DNA of 64,000 nucleotides from Sphingopyxis sp. (GCA_013823985.1 PNNB01000015.1:310001-374000); one strand, 5' to 3'. Counted from the stretch's first letter, positions 54,432 to 64,000 are shown. Numbers and translations are program-made. Notes: generated by a model not told the origin, from the sequence alone.

Positions 54432-54455
54432 ACTGTATTGTGTTTGCAATACAGT
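54432..54455. promoter_or_regulatory. 9-bp inverted repeat upstream of the methyltransferase-tolC operon
   Basis: ACTGTATTG (54432-54440) and CAATACAGT (54447-54455) form a perfect repeat with a 6-base spacer, 37 bases before the first ATG. The size and spacing fit the operator of a dimeric repressor such as a TetR-type protein, but no regulator gene is adjacent. Confidence 0.55.
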
Positions 54456-54492
54456 TGTGGCACATGGCCCGGAAAATGATGGAAATATCCTG

Positions 54493-55077
54493 ATGGAATC
54501 TGTGAGTTTTGAAGATATGCGGCGGGCGATGGTGGATTCCCAGCTTCGCACCAATGGCGTGACCGAGGCCTGGGTCCTCGACGCCATGGGCAGTTTGCCG
54601 CGCGAAGATCATGTCCCTGCATCGCATCGGGCGACATCCTATATGGACCGCGCCATATCGCTGGACGATGGTTCGGTTTTGAACCCGCCTTTGTCGACGG
54701 CGCTGCTGCTGCAAGCGGCAGAGGTCAAGACGGCCGACAAGACACTGCTGATCGGCAATCCCCGCGGTTATGTGGCCGAACTGCTCAAAGGGCATGTGTC
54801 GCACCTGACCTGCGCCGCGCCTGCGGACTGGGCCTCGGCGACACATAATGCGCCTTATGATGTGATCGTCATTGACGGCGCAGTTGAGGAACTTCCCGAG
54901 GCGTTTCTCGGCCTCGCCAGCGATGCCACCCGGATCATCAGCGGCATTGCGGAAGGGCCAGTCACCCGCCTTGCAAACGGCGTGGTTCATGCGGGCAAGG
55001 TTGCCCTCAAACCCTTTATAGACAGCGAGATTGCGCCCTTGGCCGCATTCGCGCGCAAAGCGGAATTTGTGTTTTGA
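54493..55077 (+). CDS. Protein-L-isoaspartate methyltransferase-like protein
   Basis: 194 residues from ATG 54493; an upstream in-frame ATG at 54457 lies inside the inverted-repeat region and is less likely. It has the PCMT-like start DMRRAMVDSQLRTNGVTEAWVLDAM and the PREDHVP motif. The SAM-binding loop is weak (LLIGNPRGYVAELL instead of a Gly-rich EIGTGSGY), so catalysis is doubtful. It overlaps tolC by four bases, an arrangement common in sphingomonads. Confidence 0.87.
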   Translation: MESVSFEDMRRAMVDSQLRTNGVTEAWVLDAMGSLPREDHVPASHRATSYMDRAISLDDGSVLNPPLSTALLLQAAEVKTADKTLLIGNPRGYVAELLKGHVSHLTCAAPADWASATHNAPYDVIVIDGAVEELPEAFLGLASDATRIISGIAEGPVTRLANGVVHAGKVALKPFIDSEIAPLAAFARKAEFVF

Positions 55078-56537
55078 GCCCGCGGCGTCTTCTTGTCGCG
55101 ACCCTGCTCGGGTCCACCCTGTTCAGTGCATCTGCCTCGGCGGATACGCTGCGCGATGCTTTGGTTTCGGCCTATGAAACCAACCCTAGTCTGACCGCCG
55201 CTCGCGAAGGACAAAAGGCCACCAATGAGGGTGTGCCGCTGGCCAAGGCCAATGGCCGACCCGATGTGACCGTCCAGCCGACCTATTTTGAAAATATCAT
55301 GCAGGATGGCGGATCGTCGGTCACGCAAGCGCGTGGTGTGAATATCAACGGTACTGTTTCGGCCCCGCTTTATGCTGGTGGCGGAATCCGCAACGCGATC
55401 CGCGCCGCCGAAAATCGTGTGGAAGCCGGATTTGCAAATCTGCGCGGAACCGAGAGCGCGATTTTCTCGGCTGTTGTGGGCGCTTATATGGATGTCATTC
55501 GGGACGAATCCATTGTCGAACTCAACCGCGCGCAAGTCGGCGTTTTGACCGTCAATCTGGAAGCAACCCGTGACCGGTTTGAAATTGGCGATTTGACCCG
55601 TACCGATGTTGCCCAGTCCGAAGCCCGTCTGGCGCTCGCGACCAGCAGCCTCGAATCGGCGCGTGCCAATCTGATCCGGTCCAAGGAAATCTATATCCAG
55701 CTTGTTGGCCGCGAACCCGGCCGCCTGGAAGCACCGCCGCCTTTGCCCAATTTGCCCGAAACGCCGGACACTGCGGTCAATGTCGCGCTGGAAAATAATC
55801 CCGACCTGATTTCGGCGCGCGAAGGTCGCGAGGCCGCCAGTTTTGACCGCCGTGCCGCCAACGCAGCACGTTTGCCGACCGTGAGCGTCTTTACTTCGCC
55901 GTCCTACAGCAACGCGCTCAATTCGGTATCGTCCAATATCCCCGGTTTCCAGGCGGATAACAGCTCGTTTACGGCGCAGGCCGGTGTCCGGGCAACCATC
56001 CCCTTGTATCAGGGTGGCCAGCCCGCCGCACAAATCCGGCAGGCGCAGGCCCGTCTTGGTCAGGCGCAAGAACTGGAAATCGCTGCCGAGCGTGAGGTGA
56101 TTGCCCAAACGCGCGCGTCCTATGCCAGCTGGAAAGCCGCGCAGGATGTCATCCGCGCTTCGGAACGTGCCGTTTCGGCGAACGAACTGTCGCTCGAAGG
56201 CACACGGGCCGAAAACAGCGTGGGCAACCGCACCATTCTCGACATTTTGAATGCCGAGCAGGAATTGCTGAACAGCAAGGTGCAATTGGTGACCGCACGG
56301 CGCAATGCCTATGTCGCCGGTTTCACATTGCTCGCCGCAATGGGCCGGGCGGAAGCACGCGATCTGGGCCTTGAAGGCGGCGTTTTGTACGATCCGGTGG
56401 CGGAATATGAAAAGGTCGACAATGCGTGGAATGATTGGGCGTCGCAGCCTGATCCGACCACCAAATCGACACGCACCGTTGACACGCCTGCGCAAAAAGC
56501 AGAAATAGAGCCGATTCCGAGCCAGTTGCGGAAGTAA
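55074..56537 (+). CDS. tolC: TolC-family outer-membrane efflux protein
   Basis: 487 residues from TTG 55074, which overlaps the upstream stop (TTGA) and is followed by a signal peptide ending ASASA. The mature protein is a repeat of two TolC-type halves: YETNPSLTAAREGQKATNEG, GGGIRNAIRAAENRVEAG, then LENNPDLISAREGREAASF and YQGGQPAAQIRQAQARLGQAQ. It forms the trimeric outer-membrane exit duct for type I secretion or efflux; the inner-membrane partners are not in the window. Confidence 0.95.
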   Translation: MSPRRLLVATLLGSTLFSASASADTLRDALVSAYETNPSLTAAREGQKATNEGVPLAKANGRPDVTVQPTYFENIMQDGGSSVTQARGVNINGTVSAPLYAGGGIRNAIRAAENRVEAGFANLRGTESAIFSAVVGAYMDVIRDESIVELNRAQVGVLTVNLEATRDRFEIGDLTRTDVAQSEARLALATSSLESARANLIRSKEIYIQLVGREPGRLEAPPPLPNLPETPDTAVNVALENNPDLISAREGREAASFDRRAANAARLPTVSVFTSPSYSNALNSVSSNIPGFQADNSSFTAQAGVRATIPLYQGGQPAAQIRQAQARLGQAQELEIAAEREVIAQTRASYASWKAAQDVIRASERAVSANELSLEGTRAENSVGNRTILDILNAEQELLNSKVQLVTARRNAYVAGFTLLAAMGRAEARDLGLEGGVLYDPVAEYEKVDNAWNDWASQPDPTTKSTRTVDTPAQKAEIEPIPSQLRK

Positions 56538-56564
56538 TTCAATCAAGCTGTGGGGAGCTGAAAC

Positions 56565-56993
56565 ATGGCGGAAGGCCGGAACGAACCATCTATGGACGAA
56601 ATTCTCTCCTCGATTAAGCGAATCATTGCGGATGATGACCGCAGCCGTCCGGCCGCCAAGCGCGCGCCCAAGGCAGCCGAACCTGTGGAACAGGAAGACG
56701 AGATTCTCGAACTGACCGAAACAGCGGCAGCCGAGACCGAAATTGACGAAGTTGAGGAAGTACTTCTGGACGATAACAAGGCCCGCAGCCTGCGGCACAG
56801 CTTCTCGGCATTGCAGACGCTGTCCGAACCCGGCGTTGCGCCGCAAATCGTACGTTCGGGCGAAACCTCGCTTGAGGGTCTGACCCGTGACCTGTTGCGC
56901 CCGATGCTGAAAGATTGGCTCGACACCAACCTGCCCCCGATCGTCGAAGCGATGGTCGAGCGCGAGATCAACCGCATCACCAAAAAGGGCTGA
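56565..56993 (+). CDS. PopZ-like DUF2497 protein
   Basis: 142 residues. The N-terminal conserved segment EPSMDEILSSIKRIIADD and the C-terminal LLRPMLKDWLDTNLPPIVEAMVEREINRI are those of the DUF2497/PopZ family, with an acidic, low-complexity middle (EQEDEILELTETAAAETEIDE). In Caulobacter PopZ organises the cell pole and anchors ParB; the same role here is inferred. Placed between tolC and valS as in other sphingomonads. Its TGA overlaps the ATG of the amidohydrolase gene. Confidence 0.9.
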   Translation: MAEGRNEPSMDEILSSIKRIIADDDRSRPAAKRAPKAAEPVEQEDEILELTETAAAETEIDEVEEVLLDDNKARSLRHSFSALQTLSEPGVAPQIVRSGETSLEGLTRDLLRPMLKDWLDTNLPPIVEAMVEREINRITKKG

Positions 56994-58330
56994 TGCACGG
57001 CGCACGGCTTTTGGCGCTTTCACTGGCGCTAAGTTCCGCGCCGGTTCTTGCCGAACCCCTTTATATCGAAGCCGGTCGGCTGGTCGACGTGACCAGCGGA
57101 ACCGTCCGCACGGGTCAGTGTATCCATATCGTCCGTGACTGGATCGAATCCGTCGCCCCCTGCGGCGAAACGCCCAAAAATGCCCGCCGGATCGACTGGT
57201 CCGGCCTGACGGTTTTGCCGGGCCTGATGGACCTGCATACGCATCTGGCCGATGCGGGGCAGAATTCCGACATTGCCCTGCCGCTCAATACATCGCCTTC
57301 CGAAACCGCGCTGATCGGCGCGCATAATGCCCGGCTGACCCTGGAGGCAGGCTTTACCACCGTGCGCGATGTGGGCACCTATCGCGGTCTGACCGATGTC
57401 GTGCTGCGCAATGCGATTAACGCAGGGCTTGTGCCGGGGCCGCGTATGTTCGTGGCCGGGGCCTATATCACCATCCCCAAGGGCGGGGGGGAGTTGAATG
57501 GCGTAATCCCCAATGAAAAGCTTCCCGACGATATGCGGCTGGGGGTGGCGAGCACGCCCGAGGAAGCCAAGGCGAAGACCGAGTTTCTGATCGCGAACGG
57601 CGCCGACTTTATCAAGACCATCGCCACGGGCGCGGTGCTTGCGATCGGCACCGAACCGGGCGAGCCTGAAATGACCGAAGAGCAGCTGCGCGCCGTGGTC
57701 CAGGCCGCCAAGGGCAAAGGGCCTAAAAGGCCGCAGCGCGATGCACCCGCCGACGCGCTGATTGTCCCTGTGCTGCCCACCGACATTTTCGTCACCGCGC
57801 ACGCCCATGGTGCCGTCGGCATCAAGAACGCCATCCGTGCCGGTGTACGCTCTATCGAACATGCCAGCCTGATCGACGACGAGGCGCTGGCCATGGCGAA
57901 GAAGGCGGGGACCTGGCTGGTCATGGACATCTACAATGGCGACTATATCAACGATATCGGCACCAAAGAGGGCTGGCCCGAAGAATATCTCCGCAAGAAT
58001 CGCGAGACCACCGACGTCCAGCGCGAAGGCTTTGCCAAAGCGGTCAAGATGGGCGTCAAGATCGCCTATGGTACCGACAGCGGCGTCTATCCCCATGGCC
58101 TGAACGGGCGGCAGTTCGCCTATATGGTCCGCTATGGCATGACCCCGATGCAGGCCATCCAGTCCGCCACCATCCGCGCCGCCGAATTGCTCGACAAGGA
58201 CGATCAATTGGGCAGCATCACCCCCGGGTTCATGGCCGATCTGGTCGCGGTGAAGGGCGACCCGCTGACCGACATCCGCGTGCTGGAAAATGTAACGCAT
58301 GTGATCAAGGACGGGGTGCTGGTCAAATAG
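56993..58330 (+). CDS. Exported amidohydrolase-family metalloenzyme
   Basis: 445 residues from ATG 56993 (TGATG overlap); the open frame to 56915 is not used. Signal peptide ends near SAPVLA. Metal ligands in order: DLHTHL, a Lys in FIKT, HAHG, EHAS and GTDSG, matching the Xaa-Pro dipeptidase/imidazolonepropionase-like subgroup. An insert of about 30 residues (KGPKRPQRDAPADALIVPVL) separates the Lys region from HAHG, which is longer than usual. Probable periplasmic peptidase or lactonase; substrate unknown. Confidence 0.9.
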   Translation: MHGARLLALSLALSSAPVLAEPLYIEAGRLVDVTSGTVRTGQCIHIVRDWIESVAPCGETPKNARRIDWSGLTVLPGLMDLHTHLADAGQNSDIALPLNTSPSETALIGAHNARLTLEAGFTTVRDVGTYRGLTDVVLRNAINAGLVPGPRMFVAGAYITIPKGGGELNGVIPNEKLPDDMRLGVASTPEEAKAKTEFLIANGADFIKTIATGAVLAIGTEPGEPEMTEEQLRAVVQAAKGKGPKRPQRDAPADALIVPVLPTDIFVTAHAHGAVGIKNAIRAGVRSIEHASLIDDEALAMAKKAGTWLVMDIYNGDYINDIGTKEGWPEEYLRKNRETTDVQREGFAKAVKMGVKIAYGTDSGVYPHGLNGRQFAYMVRYGMTPMQAIQSATIRAAELLDKDDQLGSITPGFMADLVAVKGDPLTDIRVLENVTHVIKDGVLVK

Positions 58331-58356
58331 CGGACCGCCGCCGCACATAAACAAAA

Positions 58357-58376
58357 GGGCGGGGAAAGCCCCGCCC
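58357..58376 (-). terminator. Intrinsic terminator of the 23-residue peptide gene
   Basis: Perfect 8-bp stem (58357-58364 with 58369-58376) around an AAAG loop. On the minus strand it is followed by TTTTGTTTAT. It lies 28 bases after the small gene stop, which supports that gene being real. Confidence 0.8.
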
Positions 58377-58404
58377 GTCTGTCGTCTTCAGATCTGTTTT
58401 CCGA

Positions 58405-58476
58405 TTACACCATGGTAACCGAGAAAAGCAGGCCGCTGAGCGCAACTGCGCCGATAAAGCTAGCCAGTTTCTGCAT
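58405..58476 (-). CDS. 23-residue membrane peptide
   Basis: ATG 58476 to TAA 58405, with AGAAGGA as the ribosome site 5-6 bases upstream. The peptide MQKLASFIGAVALSGLLFSV is almost wholly hydrophobic after the N-terminal lysine and ends TMV, so it would form one membrane helix. A good terminator follows. No known family; small single-helix proteins often regulate membrane complexes, but no target can be named here. Confidence 0.6.
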   Translation of the reverse strand: MQKLASFIGAVALSGLLFSVTMV

Positions 58477-58693
58477 GTTTCATTCCTTCTCATGTGCCGC
58501 ACAGCCACCAAAATGGCCGGGTCGTCCGTTCGAAGGCATCCTTTATGTTTTTGTTATGCCGCCCAAATAGGGTGCAAAGGTTAAAACTCAATTGATTTAG
58601 TAGATAAGACAGTTGCAGAAATGTAAACGTAGCATCGCTACGCCGAAGGTAATTTTCTTGCGCGCGACCGTCAGGATGACTAGCCTGCCGCCC

Positions 58694-60745
58694 ATGAAAA
58701 AATCCCTATTGATCGCCGCCCTTATCGGCGCCTCCGCCCTGTCCACCCCCGCCTTTGCCCGCCCGATGACGGAGACGGATCTTGCCACGATGAAGCGCCT
58801 GTCGGGGGCCACCGCATCGCCCGACGGCACCATGATCGCCTATCAGGTGCGCGAGACGGATCTGGACGCAAACAAGGGCCGGACCGATCTGTATCTGCTG
58901 AAGCTTGGCACGCCCAATGCGCAACCGGTCCTGTTCGCCTCCAAGCCCGACAAGAATGAGCATGACCCCGCCTTTTCCCCCGACGGCAAAAGCATTTTCT
59001 ACATCAGCAATGAAAGCGGGTCGGACCAGATCTGGCGCTATGATCTCGCCAGCGGCATGTCCACACAGGCGAGCAATTTCAAGACCGACGTCAGCGGTTT
59101 CAAGATTTCGCCCGATGGCCAGAAATTCGCCGTCTGGGGCGATATCGCGCGGGACTGCATGGAATTTGGCTGCGAAAAGGATGGCGATACGTCGAAACCG
59201 GGCCCCGGCACCGGCCGCGAATATGACCAGTTGATGCTCCGCCACTGGGACGCATGGGAAACGCCGGGCAATTACAGCCGCATCTTCACCGTCGTACTGG
59301 GCGCAGACAACAAGCTCGGCACGCTGGGCGTTGCGATGGACGGCGATCTGGTCGGCGATGCTCCCTCCAAGCCCTTTGGCGGTGGCGAGGAAATCAGTTG
59401 GGCCGCCGACAGCAGCGGCATTGCATTCACCTTACGCAAGGCGGATGCGAACGAAGCCAAGTCGACCAATCTCGACATCTACGGTGCATCGCTCAAATCA
59501 AAGGAAGTGATCAACTTCACCGCCGACAATGCCGGCACCGACACAACCCCCGCCGCATCGCCCGACGGCAAATGGCTGGCGTGGACGTCGATGGCGCGCG
59601 CCACCTATGAGGCGGACCGGCTGGTCGTGAAGCTCATGGATCTGAAGAGCGGCAAGGTCACCGCGCTGACGGACAAATGGGACCGCTCGGTCGGTTCGCT
59701 GGCGTGGGCCCCCGATAGCAAGAGCCTGCTCGTCACCGCGCAGGATACGCTCGAAACCCCGCTGTTCCGTGTCGACCTGAAAGGCAAGGTCACGCGCCTG
59801 ACCGAGCGGGGCAATATTGCCGAGGTCGTGCCGCTGAAAAATGGCAGCATCGTCTACGCGATCAACAGCATCTCCGGACCGTCCGACCTTGTTCTGATGG
59901 ACGCCAAGGGCAAGACGACACGGCTGACCAATGTGAACGCGCAGGCCACCGCCGCGCTTGACCCCGTCAATTACCAGAAGTTCGATTTCGCCGGCGCCAA
60001 TGGCGAACAGGTCTTCGGCCAGATCGTCAAACCGCAGAACGCGACCGGCAAGCTGCCGGTGCTGCTGCTGGTCCATGGCGGGCCGCAAAGCTCGTTCAAC
60101 AATAGCTGGTCTTACCGCTGGAACCCTGCCGTCATGGCGTCACAGGGCTATGCCGTGGTCACGATCGATTTCCACGGGTCGACAGGCTATGGCCAGAAAT
60201 TCACCGACAGCATCAACAAAAACTGGGGCGGCTGGCCGCTGGAGGATTTGCAAAAGGGCATGGCGGCGGTCGGCAAGATCGACGGCCAGCTTGATACCGC
60301 CAACGCCTGCGCGCTGGGCGGGTCCTATGGGGGCTATATGATGAACTGGATTGCGGGCAACTGGCCCGACCGGTTCAAATGCCTTGTCACCCATGCCGGG
60401 ATTTTCGACTTGCGCGCCATGGCCTATGAAACCGAGGAATTATGGTTCGACCAGTGGGACAATGGCGGGCCATGGACGACGCGGCCCGACGCCGAAAAGT
60501 GGAATCCGGTCAACCATGTCGCCAAATGGAAAACCCCGACGCTCGTGATCCATGGCGAGAAAGATTACCGCATCCCCTATTCGCAAAGCCTCGCCGCCTT
60601 CACCGCCTTGCAGCAGCAGGGCGTGGAATCGAAGCTGCTGGTCTTCCCGGACGAGAACCACTGGATATTGAAACCCAAAAATTCGATCCAGTGGCACCAG
60701 ACCGTGTTCAAATGGGTCGATAAGCATCTGAAGGGTAGCAAATAA
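58694..60745 (+). CDS. S9-family prolyl oligopeptidase-like exported peptidase
   Basis: 683 residues from ATG 58694, where the signal peptide MKKSLLIAALIGASAL starts; a longer frame to 58613 is ignored. The N-terminal WD40-like propeller (LSGATASPDGTMIAYQVRE, FSPDGKSIFYISN) is followed by the alpha/beta-hydrolase domain with GGSYGGYMMNW (catalytic Ser), HGEKDYRIP (Asp) and ENHWIL (His). It is probably periplasmic or surface-exposed and cuts dipeptides or oligopeptides, as in DPP-IV-like members. Monocistronic or with its own promoter before valS. Confidence 0.93.
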   Translation: MKKSLLIAALIGASALSTPAFARPMTETDLATMKRLSGATASPDGTMIAYQVRETDLDANKGRTDLYLLKLGTPNAQPVLFASKPDKNEHDPAFSPDGKSIFYISNESGSDQIWRYDLASGMSTQASNFKTDVSGFKISPDGQKFAVWGDIARDCMEFGCEKDGDTSKPGPGTGREYDQLMLRHWDAWETPGNYSRIFTVVLGADNKLGTLGVAMDGDLVGDAPSKPFGGGEEISWAADSSGIAFTLRKADANEAKSTNLDIYGASLKSKEVINFTADNAGTDTTPAASPDGKWLAWTSMARATYEADRLVVKLMDLKSGKVTALTDKWDRSVGSLAWAPDSKSLLVTAQDTLETPLFRVDLKGKVTRLTERGNIAEVVPLKNGSIVYAINSISGPSDLVLMDAKGKTTRLTNVNAQATAALDPVNYQKFDFAGANGEQVFGQIVKPQNATGKLPVLLLVHGGPQSSFNNSWSYRWNPAVMASQGYAVVTIDFHGSTGYGQKFTDSINKNWGGWPLEDLQKGMAAVGKIDGQLDTANACALGGSYGGYMMNWIAGNWPDRFKCLVTHAGIFDLRAMAYETEELWFDQWDNGGPWTTRPDAEKWNPVNHVAKWKTPTLVIHGEKDYRIPYSQSLAAFTALQQQGVESKLLVFPDENHWILKPKNSIQWHQTVFKWVDKHLKGSK

Positions 60746-60820
60746 GCCCGGGGCCGGGACTGCCATGCTGCCTGTTTGAAAACCTTGCCCAATCGCGCCT
60801 GCGCTGGCAAAGGCAGCGGC

Positions 60821-63478
60821 ATGACTATCGACAAGACGTTTGACCCCGCCGCGATTGAGGCGAAATGGTATGCCCATTGGGAATCGACCGGCGCGTTCCG
60901 CCCTGAACGCCCGAATGCGGAGCCCTATACGATCGTCAACCCGCCGCCCAATGTGACGGGCAGCCTGCATATCGGCCATGCGCTCGACAACACGCTGCAG
61001 GACATATTGATCCGCCACGCCCGTTTGCAGGGCAAGGATGCGCTGTGGGTCGTCGGCATGGACCATGCGGGTATCGCCACGCAAATGGTGGTCGAACGGC
61101 AAATGGCGCTGAAGCAGCAAAAGCGCACCGATTTCACGCGCGACGAATTTGTCGCCAAGGTCTGGGAATGGAAAGAGGAAAGCGGCGGCGAGATTACGGG
61201 CCAGCTGCGCCGTCTGGGCTGTTCCATGGACTGGGAAAATGAACGCTTCACCATGGATGAAGGGTTCAGCAAGGCCGTCATCAAGGTGTTCGTCGACCTG
61301 TATAACCAGGGCCTGCTCTACCGCGACAAGCGCCTCGTCAACTGGGACCCGGGCCTGAAAACCGCGATCTCCGACCTTGAGGTCGAGACGCGCGAAATCA
61401 ACGGCAAATTCTGGCACTTCCACTATCCGCTGGAAGATGGCAGCGGCCATATCAGCGTGGCGACGACGCGTCCCGAAACCATGCTGGCCGACATGGCCGT
61501 CGCGGTGAACCCGTCGGATGAGCGTTACGCGCATCTGGTCTGCAAGAAGGTACGCCTGCCGATTACCGGCCGCCTGATCCCGATTGTAACCGACGAACAT
61601 GCCGATCCCGAACTGGGGTCTGGCGCGGTGAAGATCACCCCGGGCCACGACTTCAACGATTTCGAAGTCGGCAAGCGCGCCGGGTTCAAACCGGCCGACA
61701 TGCTCAACATGCTTGATGCCGAAGCACGGGTGGTGCAGACCGCCGACGGCCTGATCCCCGCCGACTATCTCGGCATGGACCGGTTCGATGCGCGCAAGAA
61801 GGTTGTCGAGGCGATCGAAGCCGCCGGACTGCTCGAACGCATCGAAGACCGCGTCATCCAGACCCCTTATGGCGACCGCAGCGCGCAGGTCATCGAACCG
61901 TGGCTGACCGACCAATGGTATGTCGACGCCGAAACGCTCGCCAAGCCCGCCATCGAAGCGGTGCGCAGCGGCGCGATCGATATCGTGCCCAAGTCGTGGG
62001 AGAAAACCTATTTCAACTGGATGGAAAACATCCAGCCCTGGTGCGTGTCCCGCCAACTATGGTGGGGCCACCAGATACCGGCATGGTTTGCCAGCGACGG
62101 CACATGCTATGTCGCCGAAGACGAAACAGGCGCGCAGGCGCTGGCAGGTGAGGGCGTGGCCCTGACCCGCGACCCCGACGTGCTCGACACATGGTTCTCT
62201 TCCGCGCTCTGGCCGTTCGGTACGCTGGGCTGGCCCGATCAGACCAGCGAACTCCAGCGCCATTACCCCAATGACGTGCTCATTTCCGGATTCGACATCC
62301 TGTTCTTCTGGGATGCACGAATGGCGATGCAGGGCATCCACTTCATGAAGGAAGTGCCGTGGAAGACGCTGTATCTCCACGGCCTCGTCCGCGCCGCCGA
62401 CGGCAGCAAGATGTCGAAGTCAAAGGGGAATACTGTCGACCCTCTGGGCCTGATCGACCAATATGGGGCCGATGCGCTGCGTTTCTTCATGGCGGCGATG
62501 GAAAGCCAGGGCCGCGACATCAAGATGGATGAAAGCCGCGTTGCCGGTTACCGCAATTTCGCAACCAAATTGTGGAACGCCGCACGCTTTGCCCAATCAA
62601 ACGGCATCGGCGGATCGCACAGCATCAGCGCGCCCAAGGCCGAGCTTGCCGTCAACCGCTGGATCATTGGCGAAGTTGTCGAAACGGTCGAGAAACTGAA
62701 CAAGGCCTTCGCCGAATTCCGGTTCGACGGCATGGCCGATGCCATCTACCATTTTGTCTGGGACCAGTTCTGCGACTGGTATCTGGAGCTTATCAAACCT
62801 GCCTTCGTCGATGGCGAGAAGCAGGACATGGACGCCGAATCGCAAAGGGTAGCGGGCTGGGTGCTCGACCAGATATTGGTGATGCTGCATCCCTTCATGC
62901 CCTTTGTGACCGAAGAATTATGGCACGCGCTCGCCGATCCGGCGCAGCCCCGCGCCTATGACCTGATCCACGCCAAATGGCCCGAGCCTGCGGCCGACGT
63001 CGACGCCGAAGCAAAGGCGGAGGTCGAATGGCTGATCCGTCTGGTCGGTGAAGTGCGGACCGCGAAGAACGAACTGGGCATCGCCCCGGGCGCAAAGATG
63101 GACGCGTTTGTCCGCGATGCGTCGCCCGCCACGCAGGCCCGTATTGCCCGTCAACAATCGGCATTGGCGCGACTGGCGCGGCTCGATTCGGTGACCCCCG
63201 GTGACGCGCCGGAAGGTGGATCGGTCCAGCTTGTGGTGGACGAGGCAACCTTTGTCCTGCCCCTGGCCGGTGTCATCGACCTTGATGCCGAACGTGCGCG
63301 CATCAGCAAGGCGATCGAAGCGGCCACCAAAGAGGCAGCTTCACTCGCCGGACGCTTGTCGAATGCGGCCTTCGTCGAAAAGGCCAAGCCCGAAGCGGTC
63401 GAAAAGGCACGCGCCGACCATGCCGAAAAGACCGCCGAGGCCGAGCGCCTGTCGGCGGCGCTTGCGCGCCTGGGATGA
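60821..63478 (+). CDS. valS: Valyl-tRNA synthetase
   Basis: 885 residues from ATG 60821; the open frame to 60776 is not used. Class I synthetase signatures: HIGH in [17 protein letters not shown] (residues 50-53), the editing (CP1) domain with [17 protein letters not shown], and KMSKS in [12 protein letters not shown] near residue 530. The C-terminal tRNA-binding region ends with a coiled coil ([21 protein letters not shown]). It charges tRNA-Val in the cytosol. The gene ends with an ATGA overlap onto the next gene. Confidence 0.97.
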   Translation: MTIDKTFDPAAIEAKWYAHWESTGAFRPERPNAEPYTIVNPPPNVTGSLHIGHALDNTLQDILIRHARLQGKDALWVVGMDHAGIATQMVVERQMALKQQKRTDFTRDEFVAKVWEWKEESGGEITGQLRRLGCSMDWENERFTMDEGFSKAVIKVFVDLYNQGLLYRDKRLVNWDPGLKTAISDLEVETREINGKFWHFHYPLEDGSGHISVATTRPETMLADMAVAVNPSDERYAHLVCKKVRLPITGRLIPIVTDEHADPELGSGAVKITPGHDFNDFEVGKRAGFKPADMLNMLDAEARVVQTADGLIPADYLGMDRFDARKKVVEAIEAAGLLERIEDRVIQTPYGDRSAQVIEPWLTDQWYVDAETLAKPAIEAVRSGAIDIVPKSWEKTYFNWMENIQPWCVSRQLWWGHQIPAWFASDGTCYVAEDETGAQALAGEGVALTRDPDVLDTWFSSALWPFGTLGWPDQTSELQRHYPNDVLISGFDILFFWDARMAMQGIHFMKEVPWKTLYLHGLVRAADGSKMSKSKGNTVDPLGLIDQYGADALRFFMAAMESQGRDIKMDESRVAGYRNFATKLWNAARFAQSNGIGGSHSISAPKAELAVNRWIIGEVVETVEKLNKAFAEFRFDGMADAIYHFVWDQFCDWYLELIKPAFVDGEKQDMDAESQRVAGWVLDQILVMLHPFMPFVTEELWHALADPAQPRAYDLIHAKWPEPAADVDAEAKAEVEWLIRLVGEVRTAKNELGIAPGAKMDAFVRDASPATQARIARQQSALARLARLDSVTPGDAPEGGSVQLVVDEATFVLPLAGVIDLDAERARISKAIEAATKEAASLAGRLSNAAFVEKAKPEAVEKARADHAEKTAEAERLSAALARLG

Positions 63479-64000
63479 AGAAAATCGCGGTCCTTTTCGC
63501 TGCGCTGGGATCGCTTCTGTCCCCTTCCGCCGCAGCCGAAAATGACCGCTCCTCGATTATCACCGGGGTGGTGGATGCCATTGGGCCTTCTGCCATAGGG
63601 CCTTCCACCAGCCAAGCTGGCCCGAACGCCGCATGGATTGGTGTCGTGACACTGGTGGCGTGGCGGTCGGACGATGGCCCTGTCGAAGTATCGCCCCTTC
63701 GGATCGAACATCCGCTGGGTCACGGGTTACCATCCTCGGATCCATGGATGGCGTCGTTCCGACCGCGCATGGTGGTAAAGATCCGGATCGCCGGTGAAGT
63801 CGGGACGAAGGGTCTTTGGCCCTTTGCCAAATTTGCCGAAAATCTGGGTGAGGCCGAAGACAGGGAATTAGTGCAAGCCGCAGACCCGATCCTGAATCCC
63901 CCCGACTTTGTCGACGCGGACCTGGGGCGCTTTGTCGCCGACCCACGCTTGCCCGACAGTTTCGGGGGGAAGGCAAAATGGCTCGGCGAAGACATCGACC
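63475..64000 (+). CDS. Exported protein of unknown function, partial
   Basis: Starts ATG 63475 (overlapping the valS stop) and runs off the window end. A signal peptide ([21 protein letters not shown]) is clear. Residues 36-45 are a duplicated pentapeptide AIGPS from a 15-base tandem repeat (63577-63606). At least 175 residues follow without a recognisable motif. Its coupling to valS suggests co-transcription. Confidence 0.75.
   Translation, partial: MKKIAVLFAALGSLLSPSAAAENDRSSIITGVVDAIGPSAIGPSTSQAGPNAAWIGVVTLVAWRSDDGPVEVSPLRIEHPLGHGLPSSDPWMASFRPRMVVKIRIAGEVGTKGLWPFAKFAENLGEAEDRELVQAADPILNPPDFVDADLGRFVADPRLPDSFGGKAKWLGEDID

Noticed and set aside
54987..57023. 678-codon open frame on the minus strand
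   Set aside because: Antisense shadow of tolC and the PopZ-like gene caused by high GC; no protein-family features.
57029..58354. 441-codon minus-strand frame opposite the amidohydrolase
   Set aside because: Composition rich in Arg, Gly and His, as expected for a shadow frame; the plus-strand protein has a signal peptide and all metal ligands.
60440..62056. 538-codon minus-strand frame across the S9 peptidase and valS
   Set aside because: Antisense to two well-recognised genes with intact catalytic motifs.

Overview
The window looks like chromosomal DNA of an alphaproteobacterium of the Sphingomonadales (Sphingopyxis/Sphingorhabdus/Novosphingobium-like). Basis: moderately high GC, many 1-4 base ATGA/GTGA/TGATG gene overlaps, a cco(fix)GHIS cluster with an anaerobox, the block methyltransferase-like gene / tolC / DUF2497 (PopZ-like) / ... 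/ valS, and protein style. The assignment is inference from gene content; no 16S rRNA is present.

Layout. 1-3.1 kb: end of ccoG, then ccoH, ccoI, ccoS and a small Cys/His-rich secreted protein (cbb3 oxidase maturation). 3.2-5.3 kb: divergent ompW and hemN around an FNR/FixK-type box. 5.3-8.1 kb: UDP-glucose dehydrogenase and an exported S8 protease. 8.5-14.1 kb: a polysaccharide operon (Wzz/tyrosine-kinase fusion, metallophosphoesterase, ATP-grasp enzyme, epimerase, PglC-like phosphosugar transferase), facing a LuxR-type regulator with a degenerate receiver. 15.7-28.6 kb: three pectate-lyase-like proteins flanking a compact type IV secretion operon (virB1-2-3-4-6-9-10-11; no virB5, virB7, virB8, virD4 or relaxase seen). 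28.6-46.6 kb: the main exopolysaccharide locus, built round a divergent promoter region at 35.8-36.2 kb. Leftward lie nucleotide-sugar dehydratase, DegT aminotransferase, sulfotransferase, Wza-like export lipoprotein and an outer-membrane barrel. Rightward lie glycosyltransferases, formyltransferase, PIG-L deacetylase, Wzy-like polymerase, Wzx-like flippase and a second sulfotransferase. A fourth lyase paralogue ends the locus. 46.7-54.1 kb: mixed genes, including a frameshifted YadA-anchor protein, small hypotheticals, an FAD/NAD(P)-binding protein, a TupA-like ATP-grasp protein, membrane and secreted proteins and an MHS-type transporter. 54.1-64 kb: tRNA-Cys(GCA), the methyltransferase-like/tolC/PopZ-like/amidohydrolase block, a 23-residue membrane peptide, an S9 peptidase, valS, and a secreted protein cut by the window edge.

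Together, the central 40 kb encodes a Wzy-dependent exopolysaccharide whose repeat unit is predicted to carry an amino sugar, probably N-acylated (formyl), and sulfate, with several exported lyases that may trim it. The most unusual features are the VirB8/VirD4-less secretion operon sitting between lyase paralogues, the sulfation/formylation gene set, the altered Walker B of the tyrosine kinase, and several promoter-region repeats that may tie the locus together.
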